Source: Crocinitomicaceae bacterium
GTDB taxonomy: Bacteria > Bacteroidota > Bacteroidia > Flavobacteriales_G > Salibacteraceae
NCBI GenBank assembly: GCA_018623405.1
Contig: JAAZVO010000045.1
Span: forward strand, 1 to 13,487
Reading direction: 5' to 3'
Length of the DNA stretch: 13,487 nucleotides
The notes beneath the pieces were generated by a model that saw only the letters and a program-made list of their open reading frames with translations, was not told the DNA's origin and did not search any database. Shown one piece after another: positions 6,700 through 13,438 of the stretch; within the stretch, counting starts at the first letter, position 1; every line of letters starts with the position of its first letter. The position numbers and the translations under genes are program-made.

Positions 6700-7947
6700 T
6701 CAATTTGCGGTTTGAAGTTCGTTGTTGAAAGTTTTCTTTTTTTCTGCAACCAACTTTAATAGTTCTGGCTCAAGTTTTTTGGCAATCAAATTTGATAAGA
6801 TTGTGTATCCTTTTTCATTGAAATGCCTGTCCATTGGCCAATAGACTTCTTCTAAGGCAATGCCTTTATTTTTTAAGTCATAAAAGGGTTGTGAAAGGTC
6901 TGTTACCCATTCTGTATTTAATGCCCAATTTGAAAACTCATCAAACGTGTAATTTCCATTTCTAAATTCTTCAAGTTGAGGAAAAGTGAAAACAAAGGTA
7001 TTTGGATGCTCTTCCCTAACTTTAGTGAGCGTATTGTTGATAATGTTAACTGATTCTTGTGTTAGTTCTTTTTGATCGTCCTCATGAATTAAACTAAAAT
7101 CGTATTCAAATACCCTATGAAAAAATGCTCTTAAAAAATGACTTGATGCATAAATCCACTCCCACTTTGGAGGTTCTCTGTAGTTTACATCATTATCTCC
7201 ATTAAAGCGTTCAACACCGCCACGTACCTTAAGGTCTTGAATATCTGTTGTATTTTGAATGAAAACTACTCCATCCGGATTTTTTGATTTTAAATGATTA
7301 TGCCATAAGTAGTATTCATAAACAACATCAGAACCTGCCATTCCAAAATTGTAGAACTTAATTGTGAATGTTGAATCAAAGCCTGAAAAATACTTTTCAA
7401 GTTGTGCGGGTACAGCTCTGTTAAAAGACACACCTGCTCCTTCACAAAAACTGTCGCCAAACACAAAAAACCAAATTTCGTTTTCAGGTTTACTTTTTGG
7501 CAAATTTCTGTTTGTATATCCCCAATTGTTGCAAGTTCTTGCGTAATCAAATTCTCCATTGAAGTAAACAAAGTCTGAGTTTGGTGCTCGATGAAATCCG
7601 AGTGAGTCAAAAGTTGGTTCTTCGTAAACTGAAACGTAAGGTTCTTGATTGTTTTTTTCGAAGTAGGTACTGTAAAACTTAAACTGTCTAAGCGCTATCT
7701 CTCCAAAAAAAATTAAAGCAAAAAAGATGAAGATATTTACCTTTAAAACCACATTCTTTCTAGCTTGAACGGCCTCAAATAGTGATGAAACTCCTAAAAA
7801 CACTAAACAAATGGCAGGCCAAAAGACTAAGGTTGAAGTGGTAGTGAGCGATTTTTCAGTAAACTTAAAATTGAGCTGATAAATTAGCCAAGCCCCTATT
7901 AAAACTTCGACAATTCCGAAAAGCAACTTCTTTACGCTAAAGCTCAT
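6700..7947 (-). CDS. SGNH/GDSL-type hydrolase with three N-terminal membrane helices
   Basis: A 415-residue protein. Hydrophobic segments at about 7-25, 40-60 and 69-87 anchor it; with lysines at 6-7 on the inside, the rest should face the periplasm. The SGNH blocks follow in order: GDSFCEG (164-170) with nucleophile S166, NFGMAGSD (200-207) with the oxyanion glycine, QNTTD (231-235) with N232, and D373-R-H375 completing the catalytic triad. Such enzymes remove or transfer acyl groups, often acetyl groups on cell-surface polysaccharides, but the substrate here is not evident. The C-terminal tail is lysine-rich. A strong promoter match lies upstream (7982-8011), which overlaps the region driving the divergent ettA gene. 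The family assignment is firm from the ordered catalytic motifs; the biological role is open. Confidence 0.85.
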   Translation of the reverse strand: MSFSVKKLLFGIVEVLIGAWLIYQLNFKFTEKSLTTTSTLVFWPAICLVFLGVSSLFEAVQARKNVVLKVNIFIFFALIFFGEIALRQFKFYSTYFEKNNQEPYVSVYEEPTFDSLGFHRAPNSDFVYFNGEFDYARTCNNWGYTNRNLPKSKPENEIWFFVFGDSFCEGAGVSFNRAVPAQLEKYFSGFDSTFTIKFYNFGMAGSDVVYEYYLWHNHLKSKNPDGVVFIQNTTDIQDLKVRGGVERFNGDNDVNYREPPKWEWIYASSHFLRAFFHRVFEYDFSLIHEDDQKELTQESVNIINNTLTKVREEHPNTFVFTFPQLEEFRNGNYTFDEFSNWALNTEWVTDLSQPFYDLKNKGIALEEVYWPMDRHFNEKGYTILSNLIAKKLEPELLKLVAEKKKTFNNELQTAN

Positions 7948-7981
7948 AAATTTATTTGAGTTACTGCACTTTTTTCGCTCA

Positions 7982-8011
7982 CAAACCTACATCTTTGACA
8001 AAATTTCCAAA
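7982..8011 (-). promoter_or_regulatory. Promoter for the SGNH hydrolase gene: TTTG-N18-TAGGTTTG
   Basis: On the minus strand, TTTG (8008-8011) is followed after 18 bases by TAGGTTTG (7982-7989). Both elements match the Bacteroidota -33 and -7 consensus exactly, and the spacing is within the 17-23 bases known for Flavobacterium. The predicted leader is about 30 bases before ATG 7947. The -7 box abuts the candidate ettA box on the other strand, so the two promoters share DNA. Confidence 0.6.
7990..7997 (+). promoter_or_regulatory. Candidate -7 box (CATCTTTG) for ettA
   Basis: CATCTTTG differs from TAnnTTTG only at the first base and lies 15 bases before the ettA start. No -33 TTG is seen at normal spacing. 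Support is mainly its position in the only available gap between the divergent genes. Confidence 0.3.
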
Positions 8012-8012
8012 T

Positions 8013-9698
8013 ATGAGCGACGATAAAAAGATTATTTTTTCAATGAGTGGGGTTTCTAAGGTTATTCCACCCAATAAAACCATCATAAAAGACATTTATT
8101 TATCCTTTTTCTATGGTGCCAAGATAGGTATCATCGGGTTGAATGGTTCCGGTAAATCTACCCTCATGAAAATTATTGCCGGGGTAGATGACTCTTACAA
8201 TGGTGAAGTAGTTTTTTCGCCGGGTTACTCAGTAGGCTACCTTGAACAAGAACCGGATTTAGATCCTAATAAAACTGTTTTAGAAGTAGTAAAAGAAGGT
8301 GTAGCTGAAACTGTTGCCATATTAGATGAATATGAAAAGGTAAACATGGCCTTTATGGACCCTGACGTGATGAACGATGCAGATAAGATGGAAAAACTCA
8401 TTCAGCGTCAAGGAGAATTACAAGATAAAATTGATGCATCAAATGCATGGGAGTTAGGTACCAAATTAGATATAGCCATGGATGCGCTAAGAACTCCGGA
8501 CCCTGAGGCAAAGGTTGAAAACCTCTCAGGAGGTGAACGAAGAAGAGTTGCCCTTTGTAGGTTGTTGCTCAGTGAACCTGATATTTTATTATTAGATGAG
8601 CCTACCAACCACCTTGATGCTGAGAGTGTACTTTGGTTGGAGCAACACTTGCAACAATATAAAGGAACTGTAATTGCAATTACCCACGACCGCTACTTTT
8701 TGGATAATGTAGCCGGTTGGATACTCGAATTAGATAGGGGAGAAGGAATTCCTTGGAAAGGAAATTACTCTTCTTGGCTAGATCAAAAATCGAAAAGATT
8801 AGCACAGGAAGAAAAGCAAGAAAGCAAAAGAAGAAAAACGCTTGAACGCGAATTGGAATGGGTAAGAATGGCCCCCAAAGCGAGGCAAGCTAAATCTAAA
8901 GCAAGGTTAAATAACTATGAAAAACTGCTTTCTGAAGAAGGAAAAGAAAGAGAACAAAAATTAGAGATTTACATTCCACCGGGTCCAAGGCTAGGAAATG
9001 ATGTGATTAAAGCAAAAGGAGTTTCTAAAGCTTTTGGTGATAAATTATTGTATGAAGATTTAAGTTTTGAACTGCCACCCGCAGGAATTGTTGGAATTAT
9101 AGGTCCAAACGGTGCAGGTAAAACCACCCTTTTTAGGTTAATTATGGGGCAAGAAACTCCTGATAAAGGAGAGTTTACTGTTGGTTCTACCGTTAAGGTG
9201 GCCTATGTTGACCAAGCCCATGAAGCAATTGATCCTGAAAAAAATGTTTGGGAAGTAATTAGTGGTGGCAATGAGGTGATTGAATTAGGAACTAGAGAGA
9301 TTAACTCGAGAGGATACGTTTCTAAATTCAATTTTAACGGGTCTGACCAACAAAAGAAGGTTGGGGTGCTTTCAGGTGGTGAACGTAACAGACTCCACTT
9401 AGCCATGACTTTAAAAGAGGGCGCTAACGTTTTGTTGTTAGATGAGCCTACCAACGATATTGATGTAAATACCTTGAGAGCTTTAGAAGAAGCTTTAGAA
9501 AATTTTGCGGGTTGTGCAGTTGTAATCTCACACGACCGTTGGTTTTTAGATAGAATTTGTACCCACATTCTTGCTTTTGAGGGCGATTCTCAAGTTTATT
9601 TCTTCGAAGGAAGTTTCTCTGACTATGAAGAAAACAAGAAGAAACGCTTAGGTGACGAGGGTCCTAAAAGGATTAAGTACAAAAAGCTGGTGAGGTAA
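8013..9698 (+). CDS. ettA: ABC-F translation factor EttA (energy-dependent translational throttle)
   Basis: A 561-residue soluble protein with two ATP-binding cassettes and no membrane domain. Cassette 1 has Walker A GLNGSGKST (42-50), signature LSGGERRR (171-178), Walker B LLLDEPTNHLD (192-202) and the switch ITHDRYF (223-229). Cassette 2 has GPNGAGKTT (364-372), LSGGERNR (453-460), LLLDEPTNDID (474-484) and ISHDRWF (505-511). The insert at about 95-140 is the arm that contacts ribosomal protein L1, and the charged linker at 255-320 joins the cassettes. The length and the sequence SFFYGAKIGIIGLNGSGKS are those of E. coli EttA (555 residues), which binds the E site and gates the first peptide bond by ADP/ATP ratio. 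I chose ATG 8013 (MSDDKKIIFSMSGVSK), which matches the EttA N-terminus; the frame remains open upstream to a TTG at 7956 with no family support. Confidence 0.95.
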   Translation: MSDDKKIIFSMSGVSKVIPPNKTIIKDIYLSFFYGAKIGIIGLNGSGKSTLMKIIAGVDDSYNGEVVFSPGYSVGYLEQEPDLDPNKTVLEVVKEGVAETVAILDEYEKVNMAFMDPDVMNDADKMEKLIQRQGELQDKIDASNAWELGTKLDIAMDALRTPDPEAKVENLSGGERRRVALCRLLLSEPDILLLDEPTNHLDAESVLWLEQHLQQYKGTVIAITHDRYFLDNVAGWILELDRGEGIPWKGNYSSWLDQKSKRLAQEEKQESKRRKTLERELEWVRMAPKARQAKSKARLNNYEKLLSEEGKEREQKLEIYIPPGPRLGNDVIKAKGVSKAFGDKLLYEDLSFELPPAGIVGIIGPNGAGKTTLFRLIMGQETPDKGEFTVGSTVKVAYVDQAHEAIDPEKNVWEVISGGNEVIELGTREINSRGYVSKFNFNGSDQQKKVGVLSGGERNRLHLAMTLKEGANVLLLDEPTNDIDVNTLRALEEALENFAGCAVVISHDRWFLDRICTHILAFEGDSQVYFFEGSFSDYEENKKKRLGDEGPKRIKYKKLVR

Positions 9699-9742
9699 AT
9701 AGACAAAAGACTAAAAGAAAAAAGAGCAAAGACAGATGCTTT

Positions 9743-9832
9743 CCCTGAGCCCAACGAAGAATGAGTTGGTAAAGTCGAAGGGTAATAAATATTAATTACC
9801 CTTCGAGAACTTCAGGGTCAGATTGTTTTTTT
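9743..9832 (+). terminator. Compound hairpin and T tract after ettA, built from a dispersed repeat
   Basis: A perfect 12-base inverted repeat, TCGAAGGGTAAT (9775-9786) and ATTACCCTTCGA (9795-9806), is enclosed by CCCTGA (9743-9748) and TCAGGG (9812-9817). Seven T (9826-9832) follow on the plus strand. It sits between convergent ettA and msrB, so it can serve as the ettA terminator and possibly end msrB transcripts too. The flanking pieces CCCTGAGC and AAGTCGAAGGG are, from memory, halves of a repeat common in Bacteroidota genomes, here separated by a short CCAAC/GTTGG hairpin. Confidence 0.6.
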
Positions 9833-9838
9833 ATTAGA

Positions 9839-10276
9839 TTAAATTTTCTTTAAGGCTAAAGCATTCATGCAGTACCTTAACCCTGTTGGAGCAGGGCCAT
9901 CAGGAAATACATGACCTAAGTGGGCATCGCAAATATTGCAGATGGTTTCAACTCTTATCATGCCATAGCTAGTGTCCTTAATGTAAGCAATGGTATTTTC
10001 CTCCAATGGCTCAGTAAAAGAAGGCCAACCGGTACCGCTTTCAAATTTTGTAGTTGCATCAAATAAAGGTGTATCGCAACAAGCACAGGCATATTTACCC
10101 GGTTCAAACTTTGAGCACATTTCAGAGCTAAACGCCCTTTCTGTACCTTTTAGTCGGGTTATTTGAAAAACATCAGGTGGTAAAACCTTTTGCCATTCTT
10201 CTTCAGGTTTTTCAACTCTTTTCGGTGGGGTGTGGTTACCTTTTTGCGCGAGGTGAATTACTTCATTCCAATCCAT
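9839..10276 (-). CDS. msrB: Peptide-methionine (R)-S-oxide reductase MsrB
   Basis: A 145-residue cytoplasmic enzyme that reduces the R form of methionine sulfoxide in proteins, recycled by thioredoxin. The catalytic cysteine is C136 in RYCMNALAL. Zinc is held by C64/C67 (CACC) and C113/C116 (CNIC). The conserved FESGTGWPSF (78-87) and DAHLGHVFPDGP (117-128) blocks are complete. C54 in SSEMCSKFEPG is a likely resolving cysteine, as in a subgroup of MsrB proteins. There is no signal peptide. The start ATG 10274-10276 has no Shine-Dalgarno and only an imperfect -7-like box (AATGTTTG) upstream. The gene stands alone with 261 bases before it, most of that a repeat element, and it faces ettA convergently. 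Confidence 0.96.
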   Translation of the reverse strand: MDWNEVIHLAQKGNHTPPKRVEKPEEEWQKVLPPDVFQITRLKGTERAFSSEMCSKFEPGKYACACCDTPLFDATTKFESGTGWPSFTEPLEENTIAYIKDTSYGMIRVETICNICDAHLGHVFPDGPAPTGLRYCMNALALKKI

Positions 10277-10379
10277 TTATCTTTTTTCTATCAAACATTA
10301 AATCTGCTAACAAGTTTACTTTTTTATTGATTTCATAAATCGAAATAATTCTTTTAATAAACCTAGAAATTAAAGCAAA

Positions 10380-10528
10380 GTCTGTTCGAGTGATTTCGAA
10401 GAATGAGGAATCGTATCGAGAACTCGGCTTTGCATCCTGATAGGATTTTTATCTGAACAATGTCAACTTCTCAATAAGCTTTCCTAAGTCGAATACTCAA
10501 AGTGACAAACCCTGTATCGAGAACAGAC
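10380..10528. repeat. Dispersed repeat element with inverted ends (GTCTGTTC / GAACAGAC)
   Basis: This 149-base noncoding block fills most of the 261-base gap between the secreted small protein and msrB; I see nothing else in 10277-10379 except AT-rich sequence. It begins GTCTGTTCGAG and ends GTATCGAGAACAGAC, so its ends are inverted copies. GTATCGAGAAC occurs twice (10413-10423, 10514-10524). ATCCTGATAGGAT (10434-10446) is a small hairpin followed by TTTTT. CGAAGAATGAG (10397-10407) also occurs in the ettA-msrB gap at 9755-9765. The wording resembles dispersed palindromic repeats I know from Flavobacteriia genomes; no transposase is present. Confidence 0.65.
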
Positions 10529-10537
10529 ATTTTCAAT

Positions 10538-10924
10538 CTATTTCCTCTGATAACCGTGCGGCGCATCAATTGCCTTAAGGTAAACATGCTCAAATTGATA
10601 AGTGTATTCTTTGTTTTTAAGCAAAACCTTCACGGTATCTCCTGAAAGTTTCCAAGTACCCTTTTCCCAACCAATGCTGTTTTGGTTAATATTCGAAAAG
10701 TTATAAGAGCGCTTTGCAACCCCAAAAAAAGAAAGCTTTAGATCTTCATTAGAAAATACGCTTTCAGGAATAGAAATAGTTGTAGTGTCTGAAGTGCCTA
10801 TGGTGCGTGCAGGAGCGCCAGTTTTATAATTGTAAACACCTCGAATATCTTTTTTCTTCACTTCCTGAGTAAATCCCAAATGACCAAAAGAAAAGTAAAT
10901 CAAAACAACAAAAAGCAATCTCAT
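10538..10924 (-). CDS. Secreted small protein of unknown function, possible lipocalin-like fold
   Basis: A 128-residue protein with an N-terminal signal peptide (MRLLFVVLIYFSFGHLGFTQ, cleavage likely near residue 19-20). The mature part is rich in beta-strand-like segments and contains KGTWKLSGDTVKVLL (88-102), a pattern often seen in small lipocalin-like or META-like barrels of Bacteroidota, but I do not recognise a named family. There are no cysteines in the mature part and no C-terminal sorting domain. It is divergent from the endonuclease gene at 11010, and a good promoter (10929-10957) lies directly before it, with the -7 box only four bases from the ATG. msrB lies downstream on the same strand but 261 bases away across a repeat, so a shared transcript is doubtful. 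Confidence 0.75.
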   Translation of the reverse strand: MRLLFVVLIYFSFGHLGFTQEVKKKDIRGVYNYKTGAPARTIGTSDTTTISIPESVFSNEDLKLSFFGVAKRSYNFSNINQNSIGWEKGTWKLSGDTVKVLLKNKEYTYQFEHVYLKAIDAPHGYQRK

Positions 10925-10928
10925 TTGG

Positions 10929-10957
10929 CAAAACTAGCTTATTGGGCAATGTTCAAA
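10929..10957 (-). promoter_or_regulatory. Promoter TTTG-N17-TAGTTTTG before the secreted small protein
   Basis: On the minus strand TTTG (10954-10957) and TAGTTTTG (10929-10936) match the Bacteroidota -33 and -7 elements with 17 bases between them. Only CCAA separates the -7 box from ATG 10924, so transcription should start at or very near the A of the start codon. Confidence 0.55.
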
Positions 10958-10997
10958 CTTTTACGTTTTCTTAAATATCAACAGCGTTTTATACCCT

Positions 10998-11005
10998 TAC
11001 CTTTG
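10998..11005 (+). promoter_or_regulatory. Candidate -7 box (TACCTTTG) before the endonuclease gene
   Basis: An exact TAnnTTTG match lies four bases (AAAA) before ATG 11010, the same distance as in the divergent gene. No TTG-type -33 element is visible at the usual spacing, so strength is uncertain. Confidence 0.45.
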
Positions 11006-11009
11006 AAAA

Positions 11010-12611
11010 ATGAAATTTTACCTCACACTTTTCCTTCTACTTTCTGTTTCAGGTCTTCAAGCACAAAGTATAATAGCAAGTAATCCCATTAAGTTTTCAA
11101 CCACCCATGAGCTTGCTACAGATTCTGCAACAGTTTTTCTTAAAAACCAATCTAATGAACAAAGAACTATTGATAGGGTGCGATTTCCAATGGTATATGC
11201 AGCCTCGCCATTTAGTGCTCAACAATTAATTAATGTTACAATCTCACCATTGGATTCGGTTGAATTAAAATTTTATTTCCACCCGAACCACAACATTTTA
11301 TATAACCAAGATGTATTGGTTGCTTTTGATAATGGAGAGGCCATCGTTATTGAATTAGAAGGCCAAGGTAGATTTTTAAATCCTTATTATTCTTCAACAA
11401 GGAATAAACATGAACAAGATTTAAAAGATGCTTTGAAAATAAGACTTAGTCAGGGATTTAGTGGCGTTTCATATAATACTGCAAGAGATAATATGTATGC
11501 CCAATTAGATAATGTTGGGGGAGATGTTACCTGTGTTTACACCGCAAGAAAAGCTACATTTAATTCAAGAGCAGGTGCAAACTCCAACAATTTTAATTGC
11601 GAGCACACCTATCCTCAATCATTTTTTAGTTCTAATGAACCTATGAAAAGTGATATTCATCATTTGTTCCCAACTGATGCTACTTCTAATAGTGTTAGAA
11701 GTAATAATCCTTTTGGAGTGGTAAATAATGCTACTTGGAGTGTTGGTGGATCAAAATATGGAGGTTCAGTTTTCGAGCCAAGAGATGAACATAAAGGAGA
11801 TTGTGCAAGGGCAATGATGTATTTTGTTACACGTTATCAAGACTATCAGAGTTTTTTTGCTTCCCAAGAAAACACTCTAAGAAAGTGGCATGATGACTTT
11901 CCTCCCACCCAAAATTCTAAAGATAGAAACGATGGAATTTACAATATTCAGAACAACCGTAATCCATTTGTAGATTACCCACAATTTATAGATAGAATTT
12001 CAAAGCTTTATGGTAATTCAGTAGCGTCAAAACAATACAATTATTTTGAAGACACTTTTGAAATATATATTAATAGTGTTAATCCTTCCACAGGAAAGGC
12101 TTTAGTATCAAAGGCGATTGCCAACACAGGTAATACTTCATTTAAGATTTTTGAAGCAAGTTTTGGAGCAGGCAATCATAAAGTTTTGAATTTTCCAACT
12201 TCAGATACTTTAACACTTGAACCAGGAGATTCATATTTATTCTTGTTAGAAATAGACCCTACTTCTCAATCTGATGCAGAAACATCATTTGGCTTTGGTA
12301 TTTTAACTGATATTATTGATTTTGGTGGCTGTATGATACGTTGGGATCCTGTTTTATCGGTGGAGCAGCCTAAAACAAACCAAAACAATTTTATGGTTTT
12401 TCCTAATCCTACAAAGGGAATTTTTTTTCTTTCTGAAAAAGAACCAATTGAAACATTAAAAATTTTGGATATTACGGGAAGGGAAATTGACTTTAATTTT
12501 AATAGCAACACCAATGAGGTTAGCTTACCTAATGAAATTCCTGAGGGAATCTATCTTGTAATTATTTCTACTTCAAACGGAATTAAAACCGAAAAGCTTT
12601 CTATTGAATAA
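11010..12611 (+). CDS. Secreted endonuclease I family nuclease with type IX secretion sorting domain
   Basis: A 533-residue exported protein. Residues 1-19 are a signal peptide ending in QAQ. Residues about 25-121 form an Ig-like domain of the HYDIN/choice-of-anchor type. The nuclease domain spans about 125-335 and matches endonuclease I (PF04231): NCEHTYPQSFF (196-206), SDIHHLFPTD (214-223), RSNNPFG (230-236) and EPRDEHKGDCARAMMYF (256-272), with H199, H217 and H218 as candidate catalytic and metal residues. Residues about 345-445 look like a second beta-sandwich. The last 75 residues (FPNPTKG at 464-470, then LKILDITGRE, PEGIYLVII, KTEKLSIE) are a type A sorting domain (TIGR04183). The protein is therefore exported by Sec, then secreted or surface-attached by the type IX system, where it likely breaks down extracellular DNA for nutrients. 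The secretion machinery itself is not in the window. Confidence 0.93.
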   Translation: MKFYLTLFLLLSVSGLQAQSIIASNPIKFSTTHELATDSATVFLKNQSNEQRTIDRVRFPMVYAASPFSAQQLINVTISPLDSVELKFYFHPNHNILYNQDVLVAFDNGEAIVIELEGQGRFLNPYYSSTRNKHEQDLKDALKIRLSQGFSGVSYNTARDNMYAQLDNVGGDVTCVYTARKATFNSRAGANSNNFNCEHTYPQSFFSSNEPMKSDIHHLFPTDATSNSVRSNNPFGVVNNATWSVGGSKYGGSVFEPRDEHKGDCARAMMYFVTRYQDYQSFFASQENTLRKWHDDFPPTQNSKDRNDGIYNIQNNRNPFVDYPQFIDRISKLYGNSVASKQYNYFEDTFEIYINSVNPSTGKALVSKAIANTGNTSFKIFEASFGAGNHKVLNFPTSDTLTLEPGDSYLFLLEIDPTSQSDAETSFGFGILTDIIDFGGCMIRWDPVLSVEQPKTNQNNFMVFPNPTKGIFFLSEKEPIETLKILDITGREIDFNFNSNTNEVSLPNEIPEGIYLVIISTSNGIKTEKLSIE

Positions 12612-12653
12612 CCACATTAGTTAACAATACCAAAACTTGGGTGTTTATTAAGT

Positions 12654-12989
12654 GTGGAAAACAAGATTTTTGTAACTGTAAAGTTTAATGGGGATATAGT
12701 AAGAATTTCAGCTTTTAAAGGAGACAACCTCAGAAAAACCTTGATTCAAAACAACCTTTCTCCCTATAGCAAAATCAATAGAAAACTAAATTGTGGAGGT
12801 AATGGAATTTGCGCCACCTGTGGAGTTTTTATTTTAAACAAATCACCCAATCCCACCCATTGGCACGATAAATTAGCTGCAAAGTTTTATTACCCTCGTT
12901 TAAGTTGTCAAATTACCATAGAAGAGGATATGGAAATTGAAATCCCTAAAAAAATGATTTGGGGAAAAAGAAGGTTCCCAAATAAGTGA
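12654..12989 (+). CDS. 2Fe-2S ferredoxin-like electron carrier
   Basis: A 111-residue protein of the beta-grasp ferredoxin fold. C47, C53 and C56 (CGGNGICATC, C-x5-C-x2-C) and C85 (RLSCQ) should bind one 2Fe-2S cluster. The C-x5-C spacing is that of adrenodoxin-like and metabolic ferredoxins rather than the plant type (C-x4-C). The stretch PTHWHDKLAAKFYYPRLSC (67-85) is a conserved feature, from memory, of a stand-alone ferredoxin subgroup. The C-terminus is basic. The start is GTG 12654; an in-frame TAG at 12618-12620 bounds the frame and no ATG is available. It lies 42 bases after the endonuclease stop and could be read from the same promoter; no good box of its own is seen. It converges with the next gene, only two bases apart. 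The redox partner is unknown. Confidence 0.85.
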   Translation: MENKIFVTVKFNGDIVRISAFKGDNLRKTLIQNNLSPYSKINRKLNCGGNGICATCGVFILNKSPNPTHWHDKLAAKFYYPRLSCQITIEEDMEIEIPKKMIWGKRRFPNK

Positions 12990-12991
12990 AA

Positions 12992-13438
12992 TTAAAGTTT
13001 GTAAAAAATCTTCGAAATAATCTTCCATTCTTCACCGTATTTATAAAGGGAAATGTAATCGATGTAGGTTTTGGTACCGCCCTCAAAATAATTGACTTTG
13101 GCTACGGCAACATCCCCTGTTACATCAATAAATTCAAAACCTAAGGTAACGATATTATTTTCAGACCTTGGTAATTTGCCTGCCGCCTTTTTTTCAATTG
13201 TTCGTTGCCTCCACTTGTTCAATGGGTATTCTTTTAATTCTAGACTTTCTCCTTTATAAATCATTTTAAAGTTTGGGTGAAAGCCGGAATCTATTTTAAG
13301 AGTATCTCCCTCGTTTTGGAGTCCTTCAGCATAGGCCGTTTGAATAACTTTCGAAATAAGCTGTTGCTCTTCATTTATACTTTGAGCAAACCCTAACAAA
13401 GAAGACAAACATAAAATTGAAGCGAGAAAATATTTCAT
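12992..13438 (-). CDS. Secreted NTF2-like protein (putative lumazine-binding, PF12893 type)
   Basis: A 148-residue protein with a signal peptide (MKYFLASILCLSSLLGFAQ, cleavage near residue 18-19). The mature part follows the NTF2-like pattern of the Lumazine_bd_2 family: a first helix VIQTAYAEGLQNEGD (31-45), FHPNFKMIY (53-61), a WRQRTIEKK helix (76-84), and closing beta strands VAVAKVNYF and YIDYISLYKYGEEWKIISKIF. Members are usually small secreted or periplasmic proteins, and binding of lumazine has not been shown for most, so the function is open. Upstream, TCGGTTTG (13454-13461 on the minus strand) matches the -7 consensus at seven of eight bases, 15 bases before ATG. The gene ends two bases from the convergent ferredoxin gene, leaving no room for separate terminators. 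Confidence 0.85.
   Translation of the reverse strand: MKYFLASILCLSSLLGFAQSINEEQQLISKVIQTAYAEGLQNEGDTLKIDSGFHPNFKMIYKGESLELKEYPLNKWRQRTIEKKAAGKLPRSENNIVTLGFEFIDVTGDVAVAKVNYFEGGTKTYIDYISLYKYGEEWKIISKIFYKL

Noticed and set aside
7290..7610. A 106-codon open frame inside the SGNH hydrolase gene on the same strand
   Set aside because: It overlaps a gene with ordered catalytic motifs, has no recognisable domain, and its composition is that of an out-of-frame reading.
7956..8012. A TTG-started 19-residue N-terminal extension of EttA
   Set aside because: The EttA family begins at the MSDDKKIIF methionine, and the extension overlaps both divergent promoter boxes.
9203..9568. A 121-codon open frame antisense to ettA
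   Set aside because: It mirrors the conserved second ABC cassette of EttA; the reverse reading of the Walker and signature regions often leaves long open frames.
10434..10451. A small hairpin followed by T's on the plus strand as a separate terminator
   Set aside because: No plus-strand gene lies upstream, and it is part of the larger repeat element.
10880..11083. A 67-codon plus-strand frame that spans the gap between the secreted protein and the endonuclease
   Set aside because: It runs antisense through the signal peptide of one gene, across both promoter boxes and into the other gene out of frame; no family features.
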